Below, piece by piece: positions 16,625 through 25,908 of a stretch of 64,000 bases of DNA. Source of the stretch: Bacteroidota bacterium. GTDB taxonomy: Bacteria > Bacteroidota > Bacteroidia > Cytophagales > Cyclobacteriaceae. The first letter of the stretch is position 1; the number at the start of each line of letters is the position of its first letter. A program made the translations under genes and the position numbers. The stretch lies in assembly GCA_023428695.1 (NCBI GenBank), contig JAEYWY010000002.1, positions 321,348 through 385,347 on the forward strand. The letters are read 5' to 3'. Below the pieces are notes generated by a model. The model searched no databases, was not told the DNA's origin, and saw only the letters and a list, made by a program, of their open reading frames with translations.

Positions 16625-19456
16625 ATGAACTTCCCAACGTTAACTTCAAGTATTTTGCGAACAAAGGTTTTCATTCTCCTGTTCCTTCTTGCCGGACTTG
16701 TCAATGCGCAGACAAACCTCGATGCAAAGCTTCCCGTCGATCCCAACGTAAAGATTGGCAAACTCGAGAACGGCCTCACATACTATATCAGAAAGAACAC
16801 GCGACCGGAAAACAAAGTCGAATTGCGATTGGTGGTTAACGCAGGATCTATTCTTGAAGATGATGACCAATTGGGTCTGGCTCACTTTACTGAACATATG
16901 GCCTTCAACGGCACAAAGAACTTTGAAAAGAATCAACTCGTATCATTTCTTCAAAGTATCGGAGTTGAATTTGGCGCTGATCTGAATGCATACACGGGAT
17001 TCGACGAAACGGTTTACATTCTTCCTATCCCGGTCGAGAAAAAAGAAAACATTGAAAAAGGATTTCAGATCCTCGAAGACTGGGCAAGCGCCATAACGTT
17101 CGACGACACCGAAATTGACAAGGAACGTGGCGTTGTGCTTGAAGAATTGCGTCTTGGAAAAGGCGCTCAAGACAGAATGTTCAAAGTTGTTTATCCAAAA
17201 CTTTTTGAAGGCTCGAAATATGCAGAGCGTCTGCCTATTGGAAAAGAGAACATTCTCCGCGAGTTCAAGTATGATGCTATCAAACGCTTTTATCGCGATT
17301 GGTATCGGCCCGACCTTATGGCCGTTGTCGTTGTTGGCAACATCGAACCGTCAGAGGCGGAGCAGTACATCAAAAAACACTTTGCCAAATTAAAAAACGC
17401 GGAACAACCACGGCCGCGACCCGCAACGGAGGTCTTTTCACGAAAGAAATCCGAAGGTATTGTTGTCACAGACGCTGAGGCGACAAACCATGTAGTTGAG
17501 ATTCATTATTCATATCAAAAGGAAAAAAAGGAAGAGACACTTGGTGACTACCGGACATACCTCGTAAGGCGGCTCTTTACATCAATGTTAAGTCAGCGAA
17601 TGCAGGAACTTACCCAACGCGCTGAACCTCCGTTCGTTTTTGGTGGCACGTTTATCGGCGGATATGCCCGGGGTTACGAAGAGTTTCAATCGATCGCTTA
17701 CATCGCAAAAGGCGGAGTTCAACCCGCGATTACTGCGTTGATAACAGAGAATGAACGCGCGCGTAAGTTCGGTTTCACGGAGGGTGAACTCGACCGCACG
17801 AAAAAAATGATGATGAAATCGATCGAACGAAGTTACAATGAGCGCGAGAAGACAGAATCGGGGAATCTTGTCCAGGAATACATCAGGCATTTCCTGAGCA
17901 ACGAACCAATTCCCGGCATAGAAAACGAATATCAATACTACCAGCAACTGGTGGGTGGAATTTCGCTCGACGAAGTCAACGCTTACGCTGCAGCTATTAT
18001 TCCGGCAGATACCGCCAATAAACTGGTCGTACTTACCGGTCCGGAAAAAGCAGACTTTGCGTTACCTTCCAATGAGGAAATACTTGAGATGGCAAACAAA
18101 GCTGCACAGGTAGAGGTGGAACACTACGAGGAAAAAGCGGTTGCCGAATCGCTGATGGCCAAAAAACCGAAGCCGGGAAAAATAATTTCGGAAAAAGAAA
18201 ACAAGGAACTGGGTATCACCACGATTCAACTCAATAACGGCGTGACCGTAATCCTGAAGCCGACAGATTTCAAAAACGATCAGGTGGTTATGAGCGCTAC
18301 CCGTTTTGGCGGGCAGTATCTTTTCGATGCGAAGGATCGCTTTAATGCGGAATACGCAGCCAGCGTCGTATCGGTGATGGGTGTCGGCGAATTCGCTCCA
18401 CTTGATTTACGAAAAGTACTTGCAGGGAAAAATGCAGGTGTGTCACCCAGGATCGGGACAATTTCCGAGGGTATGAATGGTTCATGCAGCGCGTCCGACG
18501 TTGAGAGCATGCTTCAGTTGGTTCATCTCTATTTCACCAACCCGAGGAAAGACCCTGAGTTATTTCAGTCATTCGTATCAAAACAACAGGCGCTGTATCA
18601 AAACATGATGTCTGATCCACAGTTTACATTTCAGGATTCAATTATCAGGCTTCTGTACAAAGATCATCCATGGGGGCCCAAGCTCCCCAGACCGGAAAAC
18701 TTTGAAAAGATCGACATGAACCGTGCTCTCGCTATCTACCGTGAGCGATTCGGTAACGCATCCGGTTTTACTTTTGCGATAGTTGGCAAATTCGAAATCG
18801 CTGACATCAAACCGCTGATTCAAACGTATCTTGCGAGCCTTCCTGCTTCAGGCAAAACATCAAAATATCGTGACGCAGGTGTTCGCCCCGTTCAGGGCGT
18901 CGTCAAGAAAGAAGTACGTAAAGGCAAGGAACAAAAGAGTTTCATTCGTATGTTCTGGAATGGGAGCGCAAAGTTCTCGGAAGAGGAACAATTGAAACTG
19001 CAGGCGCTAACCGAGATCATGAACATCAAACTGATCGAAAGTCTTCGGGAAGAACTTGGCGGGATCTATGGTGGTGGTATGTACGGCAACCTTGGCAAAC
19101 ACCCCTACGAGAACTTCAGCGCAGGTATTTCACTGCCATGCGGACCAGAAAATGTTGAACAGCTGATCAAGGCTGCGCACCAGGAAATCGAAAAGATCAA
19201 GAATGAAGGTCCCACACAGGAGGACCTGGACAAAGTCAAGGAAACATGGCGGCAGCAGCACGAGGTAAACATGAAGGACAACTCGTTCTGGATGCGTCAA
19301 CTCATACAAAGCGTTGAGTTGGGCACCGACGCGCGGCGGGTATTGTCATTTGAAGAACGTATCAAAAAACTGACGACATCCGATGTTCAGGACGCCGCCA
19401 GGAAATACCTCGACATGAAAAACTATGTCGAAGTAATCCTGAATCCGGAGCAGTAA
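16625..19456 (+). CDS. Secreted M16 family zinc metalloprotease (pitrilysin/insulinase type)
   Basis: A 943-residue protein with a signal peptide (hydrophobic residues 14-29, ending 'LVNAQ'). The first M16 domain has the inverted zinc motif H87-x2-E90-H91 ('HFTEH') and the distal ligand E167 in 'DKERGVVLEE'. The second half ('TTIQLNNGVTVILKPTDF' onward, from about residue 530) is a second M16 module lacking the HxxEH motif, as in the family's paired active and inactive domains. It is expected in the periplasm, degrading peptides or processing proteins. Its stop lies 8 bp from that of the convergent ABC permease gene. Confidence 0.94.
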   Translation: MNFPTLTSSILRTKVFILLFLLAGLVNAQTNLDAKLPVDPNVKIGKLENGLTYYIRKNTRPENKVELRLVVNAGSILEDDDQLGLAHFTEHMAFNGTKNFEKNQLVSFLQSIGVEFGADLNAYTGFDETVYILPIPVEKKENIEKGFQILEDWASAITFDDTEIDKERGVVLEELRLGKGAQDRMFKVVYPKLFEGSKYAERLPIGKENILREFKYDAIKRFYRDWYRPDLMAVVVVGNIEPSEAEQYIKKHFAKLKNAEQPRPRPATEVFSRKKSEGIVVTDAEATNHVVEIHYSYQKEKKEETLGDYRTYLVRRLFTSMLSQRMQELTQRAEPPFVFGGTFIGGYARGYEEFQSIAYIAKGGVQPAITALITENERARKFGFTEGELDRTKKMMMKSIERSYNEREKTESGNLVQEYIRHFLSNEPIPGIENEYQYYQQLVGGISLDEVNAYAAAIIPADTANKLVVLTGPEKADFALPSNEEILEMANKAAQVEVEHYEEKAVAESLMAKKPKPGKIISEKENKELGITTIQLNNGVTVILKPTDFKNDQVVMSATRFGGQYLFDAKDRFNAEYAASVVSVMGVGEFAPLDLRKVLAGKNAGVSPRIGTISEGMNGSCSASDVESMLQLVHLYFTNPRKDPELFQSFVSKQQALYQNMMSDPQFTFQDSIIRLLYKDHPWGPKLPRPENFEKIDMNRALAIYRERFGNASGFTFAIVGKFEIADIKPLIQTYLASLPASGKTSKYRDAGVRPVQGVVKKEVRKGKEQKSFIRMFWNGSAKFSEEEQLKLQALTEIMNIKLIESLREELGGIYGGGMYGNLGKHPYENFSAGISLPCGPENVEQLIKAAHQEIEKIKNEGPTQEDLDKVKETWRQQHEVNMKDNSFWMRQLIQSVELGTDARRVLSFEERIKKLTTSDVQDAARKYLDMKNYVEVILNPEQ

Positions 19457-19464
19457 CTTTGTTA

Positions 19465-21849
19465 TTATTCGTATCGTAATGACTCAACAGGGTCCGCAGT
19501 CGCCGTTCTGACTGATTTGTATCCTGCAGTAAGCAATGCTACCAGTACTGTGGAGAAGAACGCTGCGAAAAATATCCACAGACTAAGATTTATACGGTAT
19601 GCGAAGTTGCTGAGCAGTTGTTCCATCGCAAAATATCCCAATGGGAATGCCAGCGCCGCGCCGAGCACAATCAGGCGAATATACTTCCATGTGAAAGACC
19701 AAAGTATTCCTTCAACCGAAGCTCCAAGAACTTTGCGCACGCCGATTTCTTTCGTCTTTTGATTCGTCATATAAGAGACGAGACCAAAAAGTCCAAGACA
19801 TCCGATGATGATTGCGATTGACGTGAACACCGCCATGAGCCTGGAAAGCCTTTGCTGCGATTCATAGAAAATGCGGATACTTTCGTCCATAAAGGAGTAA
19901 TCAAACAGGTGATCAGGATAATTTGTGTTCCATTGTTCCTGCAGCGCGTTTACAACATTCGTAATCTGTCCCTCCGTTGCCTTCAGTGCCAGCGTTCGGT
20001 AACCGCGTGCATTGTGAAATAAGACAAGGGGTCCGATCTCCCGCTCGAGACTGATGGTGTTAAAATTCTTTACAACGCCAACTACCGGCAAACTACGCCT
20101 GTTTATCGTTACAAGTTTGCCGACGATCGCCTGCGGATCCGTGTGCCCTGTTTGTCTTACAAAACTTTCATTGACGAGCACACCATTAATAGTGTCGCTT
20201 TCGATCAGGTTATCACCAGCGACCAATTCAATTCCAAAAAGGTCGAGGTAATTGGTGTCAATTGATTTGTACTGGGTGACGTATTCGGTTGGATCGTCCT
20301 GAATGCGGAAGCCCGTGTTATTTGTTTGTCCCGAAAACGGCGGCGCACTCGCGAGCGATGCCTGTTCAACTCCGGGAATTGTCGAAGCCTGATGAAGGAT
20401 CACTTGTTTCGCATTATTTTCATTCGCGCCTGCGGGCAGCGGTGCAACCAGAACCGCCTCACGTTTGAATCCCATATCGGCGTTAATGAAGAAATTGGTT
20501 TGTTTGATCAGTACGATCGTTCCGACAATAAAGAATTGCGAAATAAAAAACTGAAATACGACGAGCCCGCTTCTTAACCAGTATCCGCCGGATGCTTTGT
20601 TCTCCACTCTGTTCTTAAGCGCAAGTACGGGTCGGAACGACGACACCACAACCGCGGGATACAAACCCGAAAGAACGGATACCAATACCGTTATGCCAAC
20701 GAGGAAAATCGGAAGCAGCGGGTTGCCGGCTATATCGAGACTGAGCTCAAGTTCCATGAAGGGATTCACAAAGCCCAACGCAATTTGTGAAAGTCCGACC
20801 GATAAGAGAACCGCAGCCAATGTCAACAGGAACGTCTCACCGAGGAATTGCACGACGAGTTGCCTGCGCGAACTTCCCATTGTCTTCCTGATACCGACCT
20901 CGCGTGAGCGCTTGATGGCATCGGCAGTAGCAAGGTTGACAAAATTTATGCAAGCCGTCAAAACAAGAACGATGGCTATCGCACCAAGAATAGTAAGGAC
21001 TGTCTTCGGCACAGTCTGGTATGTGAACGTTTCGAAGCGCGTGTCGAAATGCATGTCGCCAAGTGCGACGGTCATAAACTCGCCCTTGTCAAATTCGTAG
21101 TCGCGATACTTCTTTGTGAAGTCAGGCAAACGCTCGTTCACGGCAGCGATAGAAGCGTCTTCTTTCAGCAGGAAGTAACAATGCTCATCACTCCAGATGC
21201 TGGTCCAGACATTTTGCTCAGGTGCGGGCCGGATCGTCTCCCAGGACAACATGAGTTCAAAGGGGAAGTCCGTATTTGACGGAGACGATTCCATAATGCC
21301 TGCGATTGTGTAATCGACGTCGTCAAATACAACGGTCTCGCCGATCGCGTCAATCCTGCCGAAGTATTTTTGTGCAAGCTCGTCAGAGATGATAGCCTGC
21401 TTTGGTTCGCCGAGAACGGCGGAACTCCCAGAAAGGACCTTCCGGTCAAAAATCCTGAAAAACGAAGGCTCTGAAAAAACCACGCCGGCCTCCTCCTGAA
21501 ATTTCTTGTCCTCGGAAGTTCCCTGAGGAACGCGCACAACCGCGTTGGCACGATACGAGGCAAAAACGATCTCTTCAGCTTCAGGAAAATCAAGTCTGAA
21601 CGCCTCTGGCAACGGCTTGGGTATCCCTCCCTGAAATCTTAGTTCACCATTATTTATGCTTTTGTAAACAAGCCGGTAAATCCTGTCTTTTTTAGTGTGG
21701 AAGTTATCAAAGCTGGCGAGGTGCTGGATAATCAGAAGCAGTATGATACTGCATGTGATCCCGAGAGTGAGGCCAGCCATGTTCAGAACAGTGCCGGTTT
21801 TTTGCCGCATCAAATTTCGGAATGCGGTCGTGAGATAATTTTTCAGCAT
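19465..21849 (-). CDS. ABC transporter permease, FtsX/MacB type
   Basis: A 794-residue inner-membrane protein with the double FtsX layout common in Bacteroidota: an N-terminal membrane helix near residues 18-45 ('GTVLNMAGLTLGITCSIILL'), a periplasmic MacB-like core domain, three helices with 'SREVGIRKTMGSSRRQLVVQF', then a second periplasmic domain and a final FtsX block with 'KTKEIGVRKVLGAS'. The start at 21849 ('MLKNYLTTAFRNLMRQK') is the canonical one for this group. No ATPase or membrane-fusion gene is adjacent, so it is an orphan that must pair with an ATPase elsewhere. Substrate unknown (peptides, lipoproteins or small toxic molecules in relatives). Confidence 0.92.
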   Translation of the reverse strand: MLKNYLTTAFRNLMRQKTGTVLNMAGLTLGITCSIILLLIIQHLASFDNFHTKKDRIYRLVYKSINNGELRFQGGIPKPLPEAFRLDFPEAEEIVFASYRANAVVRVPQGTSEDKKFQEEAGVVFSEPSFFRIFDRKVLSGSSAVLGEPKQAIISDELAQKYFGRIDAIGETVVFDDVDYTIAGIMESSPSNTDFPFELMLSWETIRPAPEQNVWTSIWSDEHCYFLLKEDASIAAVNERLPDFTKKYRDYEFDKGEFMTVALGDMHFDTRFETFTYQTVPKTVLTILGAIAIVLVLTACINFVNLATADAIKRSREVGIRKTMGSSRRQLVVQFLGETFLLTLAAVLLSVGLSQIALGFVNPFMELELSLDIAGNPLLPIFLVGITVLVSVLSGLYPAVVVSSFRPVLALKNRVENKASGGYWLRSGLVVFQFFISQFFIVGTIVLIKQTNFFINADMGFKREAVLVAPLPAGANENNAKQVILHQASTIPGVEQASLASAPPFSGQTNNTGFRIQDDPTEYVTQYKSIDTNYLDLFGIELVAGDNLIESDTINGVLVNESFVRQTGHTDPQAIVGKLVTINRRSLPVVGVVKNFNTISLEREIGPLVLFHNARGYRTLALKATEGQITNVVNALQEQWNTNYPDHLFDYSFMDESIRIFYESQQRLSRLMAVFTSIAIIIGCLGLFGLVSYMTNQKTKEIGVRKVLGASVEGILWSFTWKYIRLIVLGAALAFPLGYFAMEQLLSNFAYRINLSLWIFFAAFFSTVLVALLTAGYKSVRTATADPVESLRYE

Positions 21850-21960
21850 AAGGTCAATGAATGCCGGGTTAATTCCCAATACGGTGCCAGATTCACAAAT
21901 GGCCACTTTCCGGGCATTTACACGAAAAAATCACAGAAGAGATGTACAATTTCAAAACTT

Positions 21961-21982
21961 TAACGTTCGGTTTCGAACGTTA
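21961..21982. promoter_or_regulatory. Perfect 9-bp inverted repeat in a divergent promoter region
   Basis: TAACGTTCG (21961-21969) and CGAACGTTA (21974-21982) are exact reverse complements with a 4-nt spacer. The site lies between the ABC permease start (21849) and the small Cys-rich protein start (22030), which read in opposite directions. It has the size and symmetry of a dimeric regulator site; no regulator gene is nearby. Confidence 0.5.
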
Positions 21983-22029
21983 TTCGTTCATGGGTCGTTG
22001 TATTGGCAAAGTTTCCTACCTTTATTGCG

Positions 22030-22212
22030 ATGATTCAGGAAATTGTAGTTCTCGTGGTCTTTGCCGCCGCCGTTGTGTACGTCGGCCGGCTGGTTTATCA
22101 GAGTTTCCGGATGAAGACGGGATGTGCAAGTGGCTGCGGCAAGTGCGGAATTGATTTTGACAAGATTAATCGCCACCTCGAAAAAAAATCCCCGATCAAG
22201 CCCACACCTTAG
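22030..22212 (+). CDS. Small Cys-rich membrane protein (FeoB-associated type)
   Basis: A 60-residue protein: one N-terminal membrane helix (residues 4-19, 'EIVVLVVFAAAVVYVG'), then 'CASGCGKCG' with C32, C36 and C39, and a short charged tail. This matches the small FeoB-associated Cys-rich membrane proteins often found near ferrous-iron transporters, but no feo gene is in the window. The ATG at 22030 is preferred over an in-frame TTG at 22003. Its last 17 bases overlap the 3' end of the convergent radical SAM gene. A possible weak -7 box (TACCTTTA) lies at 22017-22024. Confidence 0.7.
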   Translation: MIQEIVVLVVFAAAVVYVGRLVYQSFRMKTGCASGCGKCGIDFDKINRHLEKKSPIKPTP

Positions 22213-23218
22213 TTCCCTCGGTACAGTTTTTACAAATCTCGATTTCCTTTCTTGCAGTTAGTAAAGAATTCCTGAAGGATCGGTACGCTTCGCTTTTCCA
22301 GATTTCTTCAAACGAAGTTTCGGTTATGTTTCCCAGCACGAAATGTGCATCCTTGTCGAAGCAACACGGAACCACCTTGCCATCCCACGTGATCACGCAA
22401 CTGTGCCACATCTTCCAGCAGTGATTAAGAAGTGCATTTTTTATCCGCCATGTTCCATCATGGTTTCTCTTGTAACGCGAATAACGTTCGTTCTCGGGAA
22501 TGAATGGTGAACCGTTTTCGAAATCGTAGACTTGCGCCGTCTTCAGTGCAACCTCATTGACACCAATTTCTTTTGCCAGCCTGTGCACCTCGGGTATCTG
22601 ATGTTCATTTTGTTTCACAACAAGATACTGGAAGACTACATGTGGTGTCGCTGAACGCATTTGCTTCTTCAATCGCACGATCGTTGCAGCTCCGTCGAGG
22701 ACTTTTTCAAGAGAACCGCCAATGCGATAGGATTCATATGTCTCCTGGCTGGTTCCGTCAATAGAGATAATCAGCTTGTCCAACCCTGAGGCTATTGTTT
22801 CGCGTGCGCGTTCCTCATTCAGGTAATGTCCGTTTGTAGACGTAGCGGTATATATTCGCTTTCGCGAGGCATACTCGGCCATTTCCAAAAAACGCGGATT
22901 GAGATACGGCTCGCCCTGAAAGTAGAACGTCAGATACGTGAGCGTTGATTCGAGCTGATCTATTGTATCCCTGAATACTGCATCATTCAACATGCCAGTC
23001 GGGCGCGTAAAGGAACGCAGTCCGCTCGGACACTCCGGACACCGAAGATTGCACGACGTTGTGGGTTCGATTGCCAACGCTATCGGCATGCCGCTGATTT
23101 GGGGTGTTTTCGACAGACGTGAACGGTAAAAACTGGCGAGCACAGCCGCGGCGTTCGACACTTTGCGGGTTGAAAGCTTTGTCAGAAAGTTGCGCCGATC
23201 ATGCCACGAAGACCCCAT
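22196..23218 (-). CDS. Radical SAM protein with SPASM domain
   Basis: A 340-residue enzyme with the radical SAM cluster motif C56-x3-C60-x2-C63 ('CNLRCPEC') and 'GEPYLNPRFLEM', a typical SAM-domain segment. The C-terminal part has a SPASM-like set of cysteines: 'CWKMWHSCVITWDGKVVPCC' and a final 'EICKNC', expected to bind one or two extra iron-sulfur clusters. Such enzymes modify peptides, proteins or sugars; the target here is unknown, and no small precursor peptide gene is obvious beside it, although the 60-residue convergent gene is adjacent. The start at 23218 is chosen over 23233 because both are ATG but the shorter one fits the family better. Confidence 0.88.
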   Translation of the reverse strand: MGSSWHDRRNFLTKLSTRKVSNAAAVLASFYRSRLSKTPQISGMPIALAIEPTTSCNLRCPECPSGLRSFTRPTGMLNDAVFRDTIDQLESTLTYLTFYFQGEPYLNPRFLEMAEYASRKRIYTATSTNGHYLNEERARETIASGLDKLIISIDGTSQETYESYRIGGSLEKVLDGAATIVRLKKQMRSATPHVVFQYLVVKQNEHQIPEVHRLAKEIGVNEVALKTAQVYDFENGSPFIPENERYSRYKRNHDGTWRIKNALLNHCWKMWHSCVITWDGKVVPCCFDKDAHFVLGNITETSFEEIWKSEAYRSFRNSLLTARKEIEICKNCTEGTKVWA

Positions 23219-23284
23219 GGCCGCAAGATACACTATAATCGTTAATCGGAAATTGTCGCTATATTTCAGGATTCATCCCGGTGT

Positions 23285-24457
23285 ATGAAAAAGCTACTAC
23301 TCGTATTCACACTCATTTCACAACTCCTGTCAGCCCAACAATTTCCGTTGTCGGAGGAAGCTGAAATTTCAGTGATTACCATCGGTCCTTATCAGGGAGA
23401 GTTGTACTCCGCCTTTGGACACAGTTCATTCAGGGTGTTCGATCCAAAAGCCAGGTTTGATGCCGCATACAACTATGGCGTATTCAATTTCAATCAGCCG
23501 AACTTCTATCTCAACTTCACAAGAGGCTACCTTTATTATCAGCTCGGTGTTTATGATTACCCAAGTTTCGAAGCGCACTACATCGAACATGATCGGTACG
23601 TGCACGAACAGGTACTGGATTTAACACCGGAACAAAAACAAAAGCTGTTCGACTACCTTCAATGGAATGCACTGCCGGAAAACAGATTCTATCGCTACGA
23701 CTACTTCTACAATAACTGCGCAACTAAAATGCGTGATGTAGTGAAGCATGTACTACAAGACTCCGTGCGATTCGACGGCAGCCACATCGAAACACAGTAC
23801 ACAATCCGTGAGTTGACCGACCTTTATTTGAAAGAACAGCCGTGGGGCGATCTTGGTATCGACATTTGTCTGGGACTGCCAATGGACAAAGTCGCCACGC
23901 CTGACGAATACATGTTTCTTCCTGACTACGTTGAAGCCGGATTTGAACACGCCTATATTAAAAAGAACGGTGCTGAATTTCCGATAATAAAGACAAAGAA
24001 TATCATTTTTGATTCACGTGAACAAGTCGCCAAACAACAACGCTACGGACCACTGATTGCGTTCTCAATTGTTGCCGTCTTGATTGCGACGATCACATTC
24101 CTGGATTTTCGAAAGAAACGTTTGTCGAACTGGCTTGATGGAATTCTGTTCGGCGTAACGGGTGCAATCGGAATCCTCTTGTTCGTGCTTTGGTTTTTTA
24201 CGGATCACAACGCCGCAGCACGAAACATGAATTTGCTCTGGGCATTTCCGCTGCACCTAGTCGCGGCAATCGCACTTGTAAAAGGTCCACGGTGGCTGCG
24301 AACCTATTTTTTGGGAACAGCGATACTCTGCGTGCTTTTACTTCTCTCCTGGACCATACTTCCCCAGCAATTGCATACCGCACTGATTCCGCTCGTCCTG
24401 GCAGAAGGCATCCGTGGTTTTGCACAATACAGAATCCGGCAGACGGTGCGGTCTTAG
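23285..24457 (+). CDS. DUF4105 membrane protein (Lnb-like N-terminal domain)
   Basis: A 390-residue protein: signal peptide ('MKKLLLVFTLISQLLSAQ'), a periplasmic DUF4105 domain (about residues 25-245) and four membrane helices in the C-terminal 140 residues. In the domain, 'AFGHSSFRVFD' and 'YNNCATKMRDVV' supply a His and a Cys reminiscent of thiol acyltransferases or peptidases. DUF4105 is the N-terminal periplasmic domain of Lnb-type lipoprotein N-acyltransferases; from memory, a Bacteroides member was shown to N-acylate lipoproteins. A role in lipoprotein maturation is therefore a reasonable inference. Its stop overlaps the convergent lpdA stop by four bases. Confidence 0.85.
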   Translation: MKKLLLVFTLISQLLSAQQFPLSEEAEISVITIGPYQGELYSAFGHSSFRVFDPKARFDAAYNYGVFNFNQPNFYLNFTRGYLYYQLGVYDYPSFEAHYIEHDRYVHEQVLDLTPEQKQKLFDYLQWNALPENRFYRYDYFYNNCATKMRDVVKHVLQDSVRFDGSHIETQYTIRELTDLYLKEQPWGDLGIDICLGLPMDKVATPDEYMFLPDYVEAGFEHAYIKKNGAEFPIIKTKNIIFDSREQVAKQQRYGPLIAFSIVAVLIATITFLDFRKKRLSNWLDGILFGVTGAIGILLFVLWFFTDHNAAARNMNLLWAFPLHLVAAIALVKGPRWLRTYFLGTAILCVLLLLSWTILPQQLHTALIPLVLAEGIRGFAQYRIRQTVRS

Positions 24458-25854
24458 ATGTGAATCGGTCTGTTCTCTGTTGCTGCGAGACAAGCTTCCT
24501 TAACGGCCTCCATATACGTCGGGTGTGCATGCGACATCCGTGAAACGTCTTCGGCAGACGCTCTGAACTCCATCGCAGTTACACCAGCCGCAATCATATC
24601 GGCTGCACGAGCTCCGATAATGTGTATACCAAGAATCTCATCCGTTTGTTTATCGGCAAGAACCTTGACAAGCCCGTCTGTGTCCATACTGGCACGTGCG
24701 CGACCAAGCGCTTTGTAGGGGAATGAACCTGTCTTGTAAGCACGTCCCTGTTCTTTCAATTGTTCTTCGGTATAGCCTGCGCTGGCAACTTCCGGCCAGG
24801 TGTAAACGACTCCGGGAATCAGGAGGTAATTGATATGCGGTTTCTGACCGGCAAGCTGTTCGGCGACCATCACACCTTCCTCTTCTGCCTTGTGAGCCAG
24901 CATTGCTCCGCGCACGACGTCACCAATCGCATACACGTTGTCAACTTTGGTCTTCAGGTGATCATCAACGGGAATTTGTCCTTTGACGGTTTCGATTCCA
25001 ATTTTATCCAGACCAAGTCCTTCTGTATAAGGACGACGCCCGATACTTACGAGGCAATAATCTCCGGAAAGCGCAACAGCTGCCCCACCGTTCTTCGGTT
25101 CCGCAATCACAGCTACTTCCTTACCCTTGTTTTCAACGCTTGTGACTTTGTGACCGAGATAAACATCCATTCCAAGCTTTTTCACAGCCTTCAGTAATTC
25201 CTTGCCCATGGTACCATCCATCGTAGGAATCAGGCTGTCGAGGAATTCAACAACACTCACTTTCGCACCCAGGCGCGCATACACCGAGCCAAGTTCCATG
25301 CCTATAACTCCACCTCCGATCACGATCAGATGTTTCGGAACTTCTTTAAGCTCCAAAGCTTCAGTGCTGCTGATTATTCGCTTCTTGTCGAACGCCGCGA
25401 AAGGAAGCGGTGTCGGCTTCGAACCGGTTGCGATAATCACATAGTCCGCCTTAAGCGTCGTGGCCTTACCATCTGCGGCGGTTACTGAAATTGTATTCTT
25501 GTCGACGAACGAACCAACACCCGTGTGTACATCAATCTTGTTTTTTTTCATCAGGTAGGCGATGCCATCAACGTTGGATTTGACAACACCTGCCTTGCGT
25601 GCAATCATTTGTTTCAGATTGACTTTGGGCGCGGGTATTTCGATACCATGCTCTTTGAAATGTTCTTTCGCCTGAATGAAATGCTCTGATGAATCGAGCA
25701 ATGCCTTCGAAGGAATACATCCGACATTCAGACATGTGCCGCCCAGCGTGTTGTACTTTTCAATGATAGCCGTCTTAAATCCAAGTTGTGCGCACCGGAT
25801 AGCAGCGACGTAGCCACCGGGTCCGGATCCAATTACGATTACGTTGTATTGCAT
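24454..25854 (-). CDS. lpdA: Dihydrolipoyl dehydrogenase (E3)
   Basis: A 466-residue FAD flavoprotein that reoxidises the dihydrolipoyl groups of 2-oxo-acid dehydrogenases and of the glycine cleavage H protein, passing electrons to NAD+. Visible: the FAD-binding 'VIVIGSGPGGYVAAI' at residues 5-19, the redox disulfide C41-x4-C46 in 'GGTCLNVGCIPSKALL', the NAD-binding 'LIVIGGGVIGMELGSVYARLG' region, and the C-terminal 'HAHPTYMEAVKEA' with the catalytic His and Glu. The ATG at 25854 gives the canonical N-terminus; a start at 25893 would add 13 residues. It is third in the operon after sucA and sucB. Confidence 0.97.
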   Translation of the reverse strand: MQYNVIVIGSGPGGYVAAIRCAQLGFKTAIIEKYNTLGGTCLNVGCIPSKALLDSSEHFIQAKEHFKEHGIEIPAPKVNLKQMIARKAGVVKSNVDGIAYLMKKNKIDVHTGVGSFVDKNTISVTAADGKATTLKADYVIIATGSKPTPLPFAAFDKKRIISSTEALELKEVPKHLIVIGGGVIGMELGSVYARLGAKVSVVEFLDSLIPTMDGTMGKELLKAVKKLGMDVYLGHKVTSVENKGKEVAVIAEPKNGGAAVALSGDYCLVSIGRRPYTEGLGLDKIGIETVKGQIPVDDHLKTKVDNVYAIGDVVRGAMLAHKAEEEGVMVAEQLAGQKPHINYLLIPGVVYTWPEVASAGYTEEQLKEQGRAYKTGSFPYKALGRARASMDTDGLVKVLADKQTDEILGIHIIGARAADMIAAGVTAMEFRASAEDVSRMSHAHPTYMEAVKEACLAATENRPIHI

Positions 25855-25908
25855 GCTGAATGTTGAGTGTTTAGAGACTAATGTTTCGTGCAATCATTCT
25901 GATTTTGA

